This document shows, piece after piece, positions 24,267 to 35,440 of a DNA stretch of 64,000 bases. The stretch comes from Leptobrachium leishanense (Eukaryota; Chordata; Amphibia; Anura; Megophryidae), in assembly GCA_009667805.1 (NCBI GenBank), contig CM019071.1:51600514-51664513 (forward strand), given 5' to 3'. Below the pieces are notes generated by a model, which saw nothing but the letters and a program-made list of their open reading frames with translations, searched no databases and had not been told where the DNA came from. Numbering within the stretch: position 1 is the first letter of the stretch; each line of letters begins with the position of its first letter. The translations under genes were made by a program, and so were the position numbers.

Positions 24267-26071
24267 AAAGCACTCAGAAATGCAATGATTGATATCTAGA
24301 CACAAGAACGTATGAGTTACTGGAAACCGTTTGCTTGTGGAATCCATCACCCAATGAACTTACGTCTTTGTAATTTGAATTTGGTTTCTATCGATTATTT
24401 TGTATCAGTAACAGTTATCAGAGTGTTTAAACAGGCTTCAGTTCTCTCATAGAATTATTTTTAACGTGAGTTAAACCTTTAATTAACATTCCTGGGAGTT
24501 TGACATTAATTAAAATGCTAATTAACGTTCCTGCGAGCGGAGTAACCCATACCAACTTGGGTTTTGTTTTTTCTGTGTATATGTCTTTGTGTGTTTTTGT
24601 GTAAAACTAATACATTAGAAACCAACACAATAAAAACCTCTTCTTTTGGAAGTTTCTTGGATGAAAGTACTTTAGATCACCACAACAATCAGACTTGAAT
24701 GTGCTCCTACATTGAACGAGGATGATTTTTTTTGGTTAGTCTGTCTGCTCAACTTTTTAATTTTTGTGTCTCATTATTTGAAATGTGTTGGCAGTTTTTT
24801 CCAGTTCAGAACTTAGTGAATAGATTTTATGAGGTTTTTTATTATTAACTTTCTTCTTACTTGTTGCCATTTCCTCTTCTGTATCCAAAACCAAAACCAA
24901 GTAGAAGACCACATGAAAGGGAATGGGTTTTCTGTCAGCTTCATTGACCACACCATACACTGAAGCCCACCATTAGAGTCAGGATGGCTGCTTGCACGAT
25001 CTTACGGCTGGAAATCAATATTTATTATGTTACCTTTATGTTAAATTCACCTATATGCTTTTTCGGACATTTCGTTTTGTGACTTTGCCGACTTGCGTAT
25101 TGAAAAGGGACGTGCGCGGTGCGTATGACTTGTGTCCATTCTCCTTCCATCCCTATTCCGCGCTCTGGATTGAGTGGGTTTCTCATTCTCAACGCAGATG
25201 CTGTATCGATGTCCTTGTCCGTGGGCAGAACAGAGACATTCCATGGGTGTTGCTCAGTTTTCGTACAGTTTTCATTGGTCCAGTCCCCAGATTCACTAAA
25301 GAATATGTACAGACACAATGCTGGACCAGCACACCACCCACGGGACACAGAAACCAGGTGCATCAAGTTTGGGAGAGCCCAACTGCCTCAAAACACAGTC
25401 TACAAGCAAAGAATAATTGCCCTACATGAGTCAATCAAGCCTCTTGACAAAGGCCCATTTAGGGCTGAAATGCTGCCAGCCAATTTTGCCAAAGAAATCG
25501 ATCAATGTTGGTAGACTGAGTGCCCGGTCTCTGCTCCCAGATTCGTTAAAGTCTGCCTTTGCCTTGTATTAAGGTGACCTCACAGTCAATGCTTGGCACT
25601 TTACCGTTGCTGAACTGGTGAGTTGTCTTAATTTTTGGTGTGTTTTTCTGCACTTTTGAATATTTGAGTGTTTTTCCTAAAGTGTTGGAGGTATATAGTT
25701 TTATTTTTAAGCTTAGTTTGCTTTTGGTTGACCACAGTAAACTAAGTCTATTTTCAGGGTTTTAGAGCCAGACTGGGTGGCAGACAGGTCATATAATAAC
25801 TTCCACCTATACCTATAATGGCAAGGAGACTGATTCTCAGCTGTGCTGCCAAAGATCCAAGGGACAGGACATTGCTTACATTTTTGTGGATAATATATCC
25901 TTCCTTACAAGTTATCATTGTTCACCTTTGTTTACCGAATTATTAGTGGTGATATTAACCCTGCTAAAGGGCCAGTACCCCCAAAAAATGAAATGTCCTT
26001 ATTGTGCTTATTTGATGTTGCTGATATCTTACATGTGTTTGTTTTTCTCTTGTATGTTTAGTTAAGAAAAT
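24267..26071. other. intergenic, no gene recognised
   Basis: Several short open frames overlap at 25000-25500 on both strands, but none has splice signals or family resemblance. The CTTGACAAAGGCCCATTTAG-type phrase near 25443 resembles the dispersed DNA-element phrase GATGAAGTCTAGG seen in the foldback, so repeats are likely. Confidence 0.4.
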
Positions 26072-26543
26072 ATTTTCCTCTATATGTGTCACTGGGCGCA
26101 TCCATTGTGTGATATTTTCCTCTATATGTGTCACTGGACGCATCCATTGTGTGATATTTTCCTCTATATGTGTCACTGGGCGCATCCATTGTTTGATATT
26201 TTCCTCTATATGTGTCACTGGGTGCATCCATTGTGTGATATTTTCCTCTATATGTGTCACTGGGCGCATCCACTGTGTGGTATTTTCCTTTATATGTGTC
26301 ACTGGGTGCCTCCATTGTGTGATATTTTCCTCTATATCAGTCACTGGGTACATCCATTGTGTGATATTTTCCTCTATATGTGTCACTGGGCATATCCATT
26401 GTGTGATATTTTCCTCTATATGTGTCACTGGGCGCATCCATTGTGTGATATTTCCCTCTATATGTGTCACTGGGTGCATCCATTGTGTGATATTTTCCTC
26501 TATATGTGTCACTGGGTGCATCCATTGTGTGATATTTTGTGTT
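26072..26543. repeat. 42-bp minisatellite
   Basis: About 11 units of a 42-bp repeat (TTTTCCTCTATATGTGTCAC then TGGGCGCATCCATTGTGTGATA). Because 42 is a multiple of 3, all six frames stay largely open. These are repeat artefacts, not genes. Two diverged units occur inverted at 42785-42890 with the same flank (TGTTGTAACCTGCCCCC), so the array grew from a unit of a dispersed element. Confidence 0.92.
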
Positions 26544-27339
26544 GTAACCTGCCCCCCACAGTATCTTTTCCCATAGAATGGAGTGAATGGGTCAGTCACT
26601 GACTCACACCATTGTTTTGTGCAGGATGAATTCAATGGATAATATCAGGGGGTAGATTAGAAGTATTTTACGATCCTTGTAAACTGCCAGTTATTATCTC
26701 AGGTAGCCTGGAGAACATGATACAATCCCTGCTGTATTAATATTTCCTCCCCCACTTCATTAACTGGTAAATACTATAGATTAAATAAACCACAGCCATA
26801 AAGTAAAACGTTTGCAAAGATTTAGGTAAATGTTTCATCATGGAAAAAATCCACAACAAGGAAACAGGAGGTTAAAAAAACTAACTTTATTTTTCCTTTT
26901 TACATGTAATTACTTCTGCAACAGGTGTTTTATAAAATGTTTTTTTTGTACTGCACAAGTAATCTGTTTACAGCTTATGTTAGTGGTTTTGTCCCTCGAA
27001 AGTATTTCTATCAGATAATTATACATTTTTATTGCTTGTAAACACTCAGAACTCAGAAGGCAATCAGAGCTATAAAGCTGTAACAGTTTTCTCTTTTACA
27101 CATTCCTTTCCTCTTCGTATAATGTGTTTTTGTGGACAGGTCCGTCAAAATTAGACAGGTGAACGACACTACGATAATTCAAAGGTATAAACTGCGAAAG
27201 GACATAGTATTATAACAAACAGAAGTCAAGTGTACGTATAACTAAGCATTACCAACAAGTAATTAGGAGTGGCTCACGCCTCTATTTATTTTTTATTACT
27301 ATGAAAATAACAATAAATCATATAGTATCATTCTCGCTT
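26544..27339. other. intergenic, nothing recognised
   Basis: The first ~30 bp are shared with the inverted repeat unit at 42785. The remainder shows no gene or mobile element. Confidence 0.4.
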
Positions 27340-27498
27340 CCAGCTATTCTGATCCACAAGAATTTCTCGCAACTAACCCAGCTGTCATTAAACCTTGGCA
27401 TCAGCTCCACAAGAACCTCACATAACCTAAGAAGCTCGCATTACACCTCAAGATCCACTGCCCAAGAACCTCTTACTCTTACAACAAACCAAGCCTGT
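27340..27498. repeat. ~53-bp degenerate minisatellite, left part
   Basis: Units with CAAGAACCTC...CAACCAA/AAGCT...CATTACACC phrases. The array resumes at 29850 after the hAT copy and runs on for about 1.7 kb. Confidence 0.75.
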
Positions 27499-27934
27499 CT
27501 CATTATTAGGGATGAGCTGTTCGATTCGATCGGTTCGCAGTCCGATTCGAAAATTGGCTGTTCGAAAGTTCGCGAACTACGAACATTTCCGCGTGTTCGG
27601 TTCGAGTTCAAAAAAATTATAATTTTGAAAAAAGTATAGAAAATGCTTAAAAATCCTAAAAAATCTAAAAATAAAGAGACTTTTTACTGCAGAATATTAT
27701 AAGCAATGGTTTATTAGATATTGAATTAAAACGGGAATATTTTTAACATTGAAGCCTATGGGATAAAACATTTTTAAAACAATTAAAATCCGAGGACATT
27801 TTTAAATGTCCCCAGCAACATAAAATAAAACCTTTTTTTTTCTTTCTAATACTCACCTGATTCCTGGATCCACAAACTGTAGAGGTGCTGCCCGGCAGTG
27901 TGCGGAATCATATGCTGAATTAATTATACTGTAA

Positions 27935-28250
27935 GGCTGGGTTCAAACCTGCGTTTTTTTTACACGCGCAATACGTTCGTTTTTTAACGCGCGTATCACG
28001 CAAACGTAAAAAACATGCGAACGCGCATTGCAGTGCTTTCACGGCCATAGACTGCAGAGTGAACGCACTGCAATACGCCCCAAAGAAGCTCCTCTACTTC
28101 TTTGGGTGTAGGACGTTTTACAGTGCGTTCCTGCACGCTGTAAAATGCCCAGGTATGAACGGGTCTCATAGCAAATAATGGGATTTCCCTGTTTATGCGT
28201 TTTACAGCGAGCAGGAACTCGCTGTAAAACGTTTAGGTGTGAACCGGGCC
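27935..28250. mobile_element. MITE family H2, nested in hAT copy 2
   Basis: Starts GGCTGGGTTCAAACC and ends GGTGTGAACCGGGCC, bordered by TAA and TTA-type bases. It is the reverse complement of 6701-7017, in the equivalent position of the sister hAT. Confidence 0.7.
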
Positions 28251-28780
28251 TTAAGGTGCTGCCCGGCAGTGTGAGGAATCATATGCTGCATTAATTATTA
28301 TTCTTACAAATTTGGTTACTTAACCCGTTTGCGTTTGGATTGTAAAATTGTGACATCCAGGGCCCGGGTGGCGATCGGGGGGGGGGTCCCGGACGCATGG
28401 TGCTGCCAGCTGTGAGTGATCAGGGGGCAGGGCGCGGCGTGATGACGCAGAGCCGCCGGGACTGGTGTGCGCCAATTCTCACCATATACAGTAGCGCAGT
28501 ACTAGTGCCTAAACGTTGTCGAGCTGGTTTTGTTATAACAACTACTCTCGCTCTGTGCTGGTGCGCTTCCATCCTGCCATACACTATAGCGCAGTAATAT
28601 TTGGGTGCACTGCCAGTGACGCCTATACCAGATTCATATCATTTTAATATTGGACCGCAGGGTCCAACCCTGCACTCTTCCACAATACCACAGAGGGGTT
28701 ACAGTGTGACGGCACTGTTGCCGACACTAAAGGCACAATTTTAAAGCACCTATTGTTACTTTCATCCAAAGCCTGCATAA

Positions 28781-29315
28781 GGCTGGGGTCAGACGAACGC
28801 AGTGCGAACGCGCGTGCAGCAGCACTTTATTACGGCCGTAGTAGCAGCAAATGGCGGCCAATGACGGGCAATATACGAAGTACGGCCGCACTAAAAAAGT
28901 GTGGCCGCGCAACGCAAGCAGCAAACAAACGCATTTTTTCGAGAACCTGATATCGCTAGTACTGACGTACAGAGTATTGACAGAATTATCGTATCGACAG
29001 AAAATATCGGATCCGAAAAACAAACCAATAAACCATTACTTTACGTCAAAACGAATAGACACTTTGAAAGGAGGAGAACAGACGTTCCGAAAAACATGAA
29101 AATTTCCGAAATCACGAAAAAAGGCGATACGAAAAACTAGCCGAAACGAACCGAAATGGAAGTCGGCCGAAACGAGTAAAAATCGGTGCACAAGTCTAGT
29201 TGTATTGGTGATCCGTACACAATCACGGACGAAAATGCGCATCATATGACCGCTATCGCGTATTCCGTGAAAAAATACGTCCATTCGTGAAAAATGCGTT
29301 CGTCTGACCCTAGCC
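28781..29315. mobile_element. MITE family H1 copy 3, nested in hAT copy 2
   Basis: Flanked by TAA (28778-28780 and 29316-29318). Ends GGCTGGGGTCAGAC and GTCTGACCCTAGCC are perfect inverted repeats. The middle, about 28978-29200, is unlike the other H1 copies and ends with GGTGCACAAGTCTAG, so a further insertion or rearrangement lies inside. Confidence 0.75.
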
Positions 29316-29849
29316 TAAATTTCCCCATAATTTAGCCCAAAAAATCTCTAAACTTGTTCTACGTGTCCTAAAATGTCTCCTCTTTTCATACAGGCTGCCG
29401 CCCCAAGCGGTTGTTTATGAATAGATTAAAGGAAAACCATTTACCGTCATTTGAAATGTCATTTTTTGGTTTTTAAATGTTTCTATACATCCTACAAATC
29501 CGCCACTTCACGGGCAGGTTATGGGGACCTCCTAAGCACGATATTTGAAGGAATTTTTCATTTTTATTCTTAACCTTTATTTCATGGAAAACTCACAGTT
29601 CCTTTAAAAATGTTTTTTTTTTTACTTTTTGTCCTTTTTTCCTGTCTCCCAGGGCACTACCCGGACCCCTTACACCTTTTATGGCAATTATCTTGCATAT
29701 ATGCCCTCTTGGAGGGCACTCTAAAATTCAAACTTTCGAGTCCCATTGACTTGCATTGAGTTCGGTTCGTGTTCGAGTTCAAACTTGAACGTTTGAAATT
29801 GTTCGAGTTCGAATGCGAACCGAACACAGGGGTGTTCGGCTCATCCCTA

Positions 29850-31560
29850 CTCATTATACATAGTTAACTTCTCCCCCAGAGCTTCTCACAACCAACCAAG
29901 CTGTTATTGCCCCTTGACATTATCTCCCCAAGAACCCCTCTCAACCAAACAAGCTCTCTTTGCACCAAGATCCACTCCACAAAAAATTCTCACAGCAAAC
30001 CAAGCTTTTCATAGTATTCTGGGGCATCAGCTCTCCAAGAACCTCTCACAACCAACCAAGCTCTTCTCATTAAACATAGTTATCTGTTCCTCAAGAACCT
30101 CTTGAAATCAACCAGGCTCTTCTCATTACACCTAGGTACCTGCTCCCCAAGAATCTCACATAACCAATCAAACTGTCATTCCACCTTGATAACAGCTCCC
30201 CAAAAACCACTCACAACCAAGCAAGCTCTCATTATACCCCAAAACAACACTGACCAAGAACCTCTTGCAACCAACCAAGCCCATCTCAGTCTACATAGTT
30301 ATCTGCTCCCCAAGAACCTCACACAACCAACCAAACTGTCATTCCACCTTGATAACAGCTCCCAAAGAACCTCTCACAACCAAGCAAGCTCTCCTTACAC
30401 CTCAAAACAACATTGCCCAAGAACCTCTTGCAACCAACCAAGCCCATCTCATTCTACATAGTTATCTGCTCCCCAAGAACTTCTGACAACTAACATAGCT
30501 GTCATTCCACCTTGACATCAACTCCCCAAGAACCATTTGCAACCAAGCAAGCTCTCAGTACACCTTGAGATCCACTCCCCAAAAACGTCTCACCACAAAC
30601 CAAGATTTTTTTCATTATACTGAGGCATTAACTCCCCAAGAACCTCTCACAACCAACCAAGCTTTCATTAAACATTAGGATCTGCTCCCCAAGAACCTCT
30701 GTCAGCCAACCAAGTTCTCATTACAACTAGTGATCTACTTCCCAAGAACCTCTCACAACCAATGAAGCTCTTCTCATTAAACATAGTTATCTGCTCCCCA
30801 AGAACCTCTTGAAAGCAACCAAGCTCTTCTCACTAGGGACCTGCTCCCCAAGAACCTCTCACAAACAACCAAGCTCTTATTATTCTTAGACACTCACTCC
30901 TCAGGAACCTCTCATAATCAACCAAGGGCTCTATTCTATAGTTGGTGCTAATGTAGCATCTTGATATGTAATCGCTAGCTCTAGGAAAAGTAAGTTTAAT
31001 GTCTGGCATCAATATTCCAATCTGAAACTACACTGTGGTGAAAAAGTTTTGAGCCGCGCAGCTTGCTTTCAATACACCTAGGCAACCACTCCCCAAGTAC
31101 CTGTGGTAACCAACCAAGTTCTCATTACACCTATGCATCCACTCATGAACTTCTGGCAAACAACCAAGCTCTCATTACACCTAGGCACCTGCTCCTCCAA
31201 AATCTCTCCTAGCCACCAAAGCTTTATTTACACCTACTGGCTTCCCAAGAAAATTTTGCAACCAGCCAGTGTCTCATTACAGCTAGTCATTCACTCCCTT
31301 CAGGAACCTCTTGCAACCAACCAATGCCTCATTACACCTAGTAACCCTCTCTCCAAGAACCTCTTGGAACCAGCCAGCCTCTTATTATCCCTAGTCATCT
31401 ACTCAATTCATGAACCTCTTGAAACTAACCAAGACCTCATTACACCTTGGAATCCACTCGCCAAGAACCTCTTGCCACCAACCAGGCTCTTGGTACACCT
31501 ATGCAACCACTCCCCAAGAACCTATCACAACCAACCAAGCTTTTATTACACCTAGGCACC
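29850..31560. repeat. ~53-bp degenerate minisatellite, main part
   Basis: More than 25 diverged units built around CCCCAAGAACCTCTCACAAC, CAACCAAGCTCTCATTACAC and TAGGCACCTGCT. A non-repeat interruption lies at about 30925-31075. Open frames rich in Asn/Gln/Pro/Ser here are repeat artefacts. Confidence 0.85.
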
Positions 31561-32489
31561 TTCTCCACAACAACCGCTTTGTGGTATATTTCTGTTTCTC
31601 CTTTCACATGCTTGTAACACCTCTTTGGAATGATATATACAATGTGTCTTGTTCTTTAGAACTGAAGAAGAAAAAATAAGAGCTTTAAAAGTCCTCCCCT
31701 TGTCATGGAAGGAGTTTCCACAGTCTATGAATATTCTCTTTACTTGTTTGAATCGGCGCCAAAGAAATGTTTGTTCTATGTACTTACTTACCATTTCTCT
31801 GCGGTTGCAAAAACGAGCTCCCCCGGGCAAGGTGCAGGAAATAACTTTTGAACAGTAACCAAGCAAAATAATTCCAGTTCCTCTTACAATCCAAACATTA
31901 AAGGGTTTCCTGATCCCTGTATTCTTTATTTTACAAATTGCTGGCCCATAATTTATGGGTATTAATTAAATTAATGAAATGAAGAATGCTCTGGATAGAT
32001 TGATATTTGCTAAATGACACTGGAGGAATCACTGTCAATCAAGTACAACAAAGTTGTGGCATCTAGCAAGTATCACCAAACTTAACAAGAGGTTTTGGAA
32101 CTCGAAGCACAAGGTGACGGTTAAACATAGTTAATTAAACAAAGCTGTTAAAAAATAAATAATTAAAACAGTGTTGCAGATCTCATTTGTTATTGGATCC
32201 CTGTGAAGTGAATAAAAATGGCAAGAAAAGCTTTTTTGCCTGAGGAACGAGCACAGCAGGATACACAGCAGAACAAATCTATGCGAAGAAGCTGAGAACT
32301 AGAATATAAAATACTATAGAAAAACTAGACATGAGCATTAGTTATGGAACAAATTGCATTTGTCTGAAATTTTGGCAATACATATTTACAAAATACGAAT
32401 CGCATATCTGCAGCATCTCAAAAAGACCAGAATCTATATATAACGAATCGATTTGGATCGTTTCGGAACATGACTAAATTAACTTTGTT
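31561..32489. other. intergenic, nothing recognised
   Basis: No exon or mobile element could be supported. Confidence 0.4.
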
Positions 32490-33785
32490 ATCTAACCCTA
32501 ATTTCTAACCCTAACCCTAGCTTCTAAAGGGGTTATTCAGAGAGCACCAAGATGTCGCTGACATTTCGGTGCTTTCTCGTTTCCCGCAGTTCCCTGCACT
32601 TTGGGGAATCAAAGTTTCCCACCCTGCGGTGAAATCAGCATTCACCACAGGGTCCCTTGAGTGTAGGGAATACCTGCCGCAATCCCGCCAAACACCGGTC
32701 GAAAACCAACCAAAAACCCACCGGAACCGCTGGAAAAACCACAAACACACCAGAAAAAGCCGATGAGCCGCCAAGTACAGTGCAGAGCAGCCGCCGGAAA
32801 AAACTGACAGATGGGGTAAAGAGAAAAAAAAAATACACTTGAAAGTGTCAAAATTGAAATGCTGTTTTCAAAAAAACTACTGAACGAAAATGCCTGGAAT
32901 TTACATATAAGATCCAATGAATGATAATAAAAAAGGTCTGTTAAAGAAACAAAAAACACTTTTTTAAAAATCCCAAAAAATGCCTAAAAGATACTAAATA
33001 ATCTAGAAATAAATAAATAAAATATAAATAAAGAGACTTTTTGCTGCAGATTAAATAATAAATGGTTTATTAGATATTGGATTAAAATGGGAATATTTTT
33101 AACAGTGAAGCCTATGGACTTCGTCTGCATAAACCTGTCGAATGAAACCACCGAACAGCAGGGCACTTCAGCAACTTTTCTCTGCTGTTCGGTGTCTGTG
33201 AATAGATTAACCATTGCTTCTCTATTGGGGATTTCGCTGCCTTCGAACAGGTACCAAACTGGCTGGCAGTTCACCAAAATTTGGCGAATTGCCTGCTCTC
33301 TGAATAGCCGAACGACCCCGAAATGGCACCGTTCGCTGAATTTTGGTATCCGGTTATATTTCGAGGCCATATCGACTCTCTCTGAATAACCTCTTGTCTC
33401 TAATTTCTAAACCTAACCCTAAACCTAGCTTCTAATTCTAATTTCTAACCCTAACCCTAGCTTCTAACTCTAATTTCTAACCCTAACCCTAAACCTAGCT
33501 TCTAACTCTAATTTCTAAACCTAACCCTAAACCTAGCTTCTAACTCTAATTTCTAACCCTATCCCCAAACCTAGCTTCTAATTCTAATTTCTAACCCTAA
33601 CCCTAAACCTAGCTTCTAACTCTAATTTCTAAACCTAACCCTAAACCTAGCTTCTAACCCTATCCCCAAACCTAGCTTCTAATTCTAATTTCTAACCCTA
33701 ACCCTAAACCTAGCTTCTAATTCTAATTTCTAACCCTAACCCTAAACCTAGCTTCTAACTCTAATTTCTAACCTTAATCTAACCA
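32490..33785. repeat. 38-bp telomere-like minisatellite, split by an M1 MITE
   Basis: Unit: CCTAGCTTCTAATTCTAATT then TCTAACCCTAACCCTAAA. Each contains two or three CCCTAA motifs. About one unit lies left of the MITE (32490-32528) and about 10 units lie to its right (33394-33785). The array is interstitial. Confidence 0.88.
32529..33393. mobile_element. MITE family M1, near-complete copy 1
   Basis: Ends GGGGTTATTCAGAGAG and CTCTCTCTGAATAACCTC are inverted. About 865 bp, with the same internal order as 58743-59641: GTGAA-type block, TAAGATCC..ATGAATGATAATAA, a poly-A-rich segment, AAAGAGACTTTTTGCTGCAG, then ATTAACCATTGCTTCTCT. No coding capacity. It interrupts the 38-bp minisatellite. Confidence 0.8.
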
Positions 33786-33867
33786 TAATTGAGAAGTGTG
33801 TGGATTTCTCTCATGTCCAAATCGATCCAAAACAAATCAATATTCAAATGTATTTTGTTCAGGTGTG

Positions 33868-33963
33868 AATACTGAATACACCGCAGGATGGGGAACTTTT
33901 GATTCCCCGAAGTGCAGGGAAGCGCGGATACCAGCGACATGTTGGTGCTGTCTGAATAAACCC
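33868..33963. repeat. M1 MITE right-end fragment
   Basis: ATACACCGCAGGATGGGGAA ... GACATGTTGGTGCTGTCTGAATAAACCC corresponds to the M1 terminus also seen at 22110-22203. Confidence 0.6.
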
Positions 33964-33984
33964 CCATGTATCACAATATTGCGG

Positions 33985-34196
33985 GAACATGATTTTTTTT
34001 GGAGAAAATATTTTACCAGGAAGGATGCATTGAGATTTCTCCCGTTTGCAAGTATGTCCTGGGTGGTGAGTATGTACCGTGAGGTGTCTCGCCCAAGGAC
34101 ACTTAATGGAGAGGTGCCCTTCCCAGAATCGAACCTGGGTCTTCACGGTTATAGAGCACTGAAGTTACCACCTTCTCCACCCAGCCGGTACTGGTT
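33985..34196 (-). mobile_element. tRNA-derived SINE
   Basis: On the minus strand a tRNA-like head includes a B-box-like GGTTCGATTC near 34130. It is followed by a conserved SINE middle, GTCCTTGGGCGAGACAC, and a 3' part, GGACATACTTGCAAACGGGA ... ATCCTTCCTGGTAAAATATT. A tail-only copy is at 55125-55190 and a head relic at 23330-23374. It is not a functional tRNA gene: there is no proper anticodon arm or acceptor pairing. Confidence 0.75.
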
Positions 34197-34715
34197 CAGT
34201 GAATGCAACACGAGGTGTGGATTCAGATCCTCTGTTATTTATTATCTATTGTTGTACCTATTTATATCGTCCGTTCGTGTACATTCCAATTCCTGAGAAG
34301 TCTGTTTAACATTTAATGGTGTCTGTTTAACAATCTAATGGTCTGGATCCCTCATTTTGGGATCTTGTTAAAACCACTTGCAACCCAGAATGACAATTAG
34401 GACAAGACAACGGCAGTCACGGAGTATAATTAAACTGCAATTATTTCTTTTAAACTATTTAGTAAATTAATATGTGATTTCAAGATAAACAACTCAACGC
34501 CTTTAACAACAAGCCGTGTTTGTGACAAAAAAATGCTAATGCAATAATTACGTGTAATGTGTAGTTAATAAACGAAGAGAGGATTAAACATATTACTGCG
34601 GATACATATAGTTGCTATATATACAATAGCAAGTGCCCAGGACTCCAGCAAAACAAAACGTTTTACAAAGAGTAAGGTCAGGTGCTGAAAAAAGTCGAAA
34701 AATACAAAAAAACTA
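34197..34715. other. intergenic, AT-rich
   Basis: Nothing recognisable beyond short AT-rich runs. Confidence 0.4.
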
Positions 34716-34841
34716 ATAATAATCCACTACACCGACAAGCAGGAACGAAATTAAATAGTTTTGTTTAATGGCCAATTAATTATTTAATGACCAATAAAAT
34801 TATTTAATTTCTTTCCTGCTTGTCAGTGCAGCGGATTATTT
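34716..34841. repeat. foldback, ~45-bp arms
   Basis: AATAATCCACTACACCGACA ... GGAACGAAATTAAATA pairs with TATTTAATTTCTTTCCTGCT ... GCAGCGGATTATT, with a short AT-rich loop. It is probably a small foldback MITE. Confidence 0.7.
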
Positions 34842-35009
34842 TTGGTGTTTATATATTTATATATATAGTTATATATTTAATAATATAATAGACATTTACA
34901 CAATTCTATTTATTTACAATTTTTTTATTACTTTGTTATTCTTTTACAAAGATTGTGCTTTAGACAACTTATGGCATTCCTTCTCTAATATTTCAAACCA
35001 CCCCCATAA

Positions 35010-35440
35010 TATCTTAACCTCTTCACTACCTAGATCGACTATACTCGATCTTAAAGGCACCTTATGGTTTCCCTATATCTAGTATAGTGTTACACAGTAG
35101 CAATGCTAATGTTGTTGTTTTTTTACTGCAAATGACATTTGTTTGCATTTGGGCTCCAGAAAGTGCCCCTTATGTTTTAGCAATGTGAGCCTGAGCATGA
35201 TGCCTGAGGTGCTAACACTTTTTAAAACCAGATGGGAATGTGTCTGAATGACATCTCCCCAGCTGATCCTGCACGGAGATATGAACTGCAGTAACTCCTT
35301 TTGGCCAGCAGATGGTATAGGTTATTACAGTAAGGAATACCTTGGGAATATCCCCAAATATTTCTAACTGTATAGTTAATTAAAAATTATTTTACAAAAA
35401 TCCACTGGTTTTGGGCAATGGATTTTTGGAAAATCAGCAA
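35010..35440. mobile_element. TTAA-type element, family P2 (degraded copy)
   Basis: Starts TTAACCTCTTCACTACC and contains the P2 landmarks: AAAGGCACCTTATGG, TTTGCATTTGGGCTCCAGAA, GGCCAGCAGATGG, CTAACTGTATAGTTAATTAA and a TGGATTTTTGGAAAATC end. The right border is uncertain. Confidence 0.6.

Larger units (their letters stand above)
27507..29849. mobile_element. non-autonomous hAT-type element, copy 2
   Basis: Ends TAGGGATGAGC and GCTCATCCCTA with an exact 8-bp duplication CTCATTAT (27499-27506 and 29850-29857). It is the inverted counterpart of 5334-7707. It carries the shared nested H2 MITE (27935-28250) and a private H1 MITE (28781-29315), and lacks the CR1 relic of copy 1. It sits inside a minisatellite, as copy 1 does. 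No transposase. Confidence 0.88.

Noticed and set aside
25964..26635. 223-residue repeat protein (and plus-strand Cys/His repeat frames)
   Set aside because: The 42-bp minisatellite is open in several frames on both strands, so openness is a property of the unit length.
29850..31560. CRISPR-like array of similar repeats
   Set aside because: Units are contiguous and diverged without unique spacers of constant size, and the context is vertebrate; it is a minisatellite.
34096..34196. Possible tRNA gene (B-box-like GGTTCGATTC, minus strand)
   Set aside because: No matching acceptor stem or sensible anticodon arm, and it is followed by a SINE body seen elsewhere in the window.
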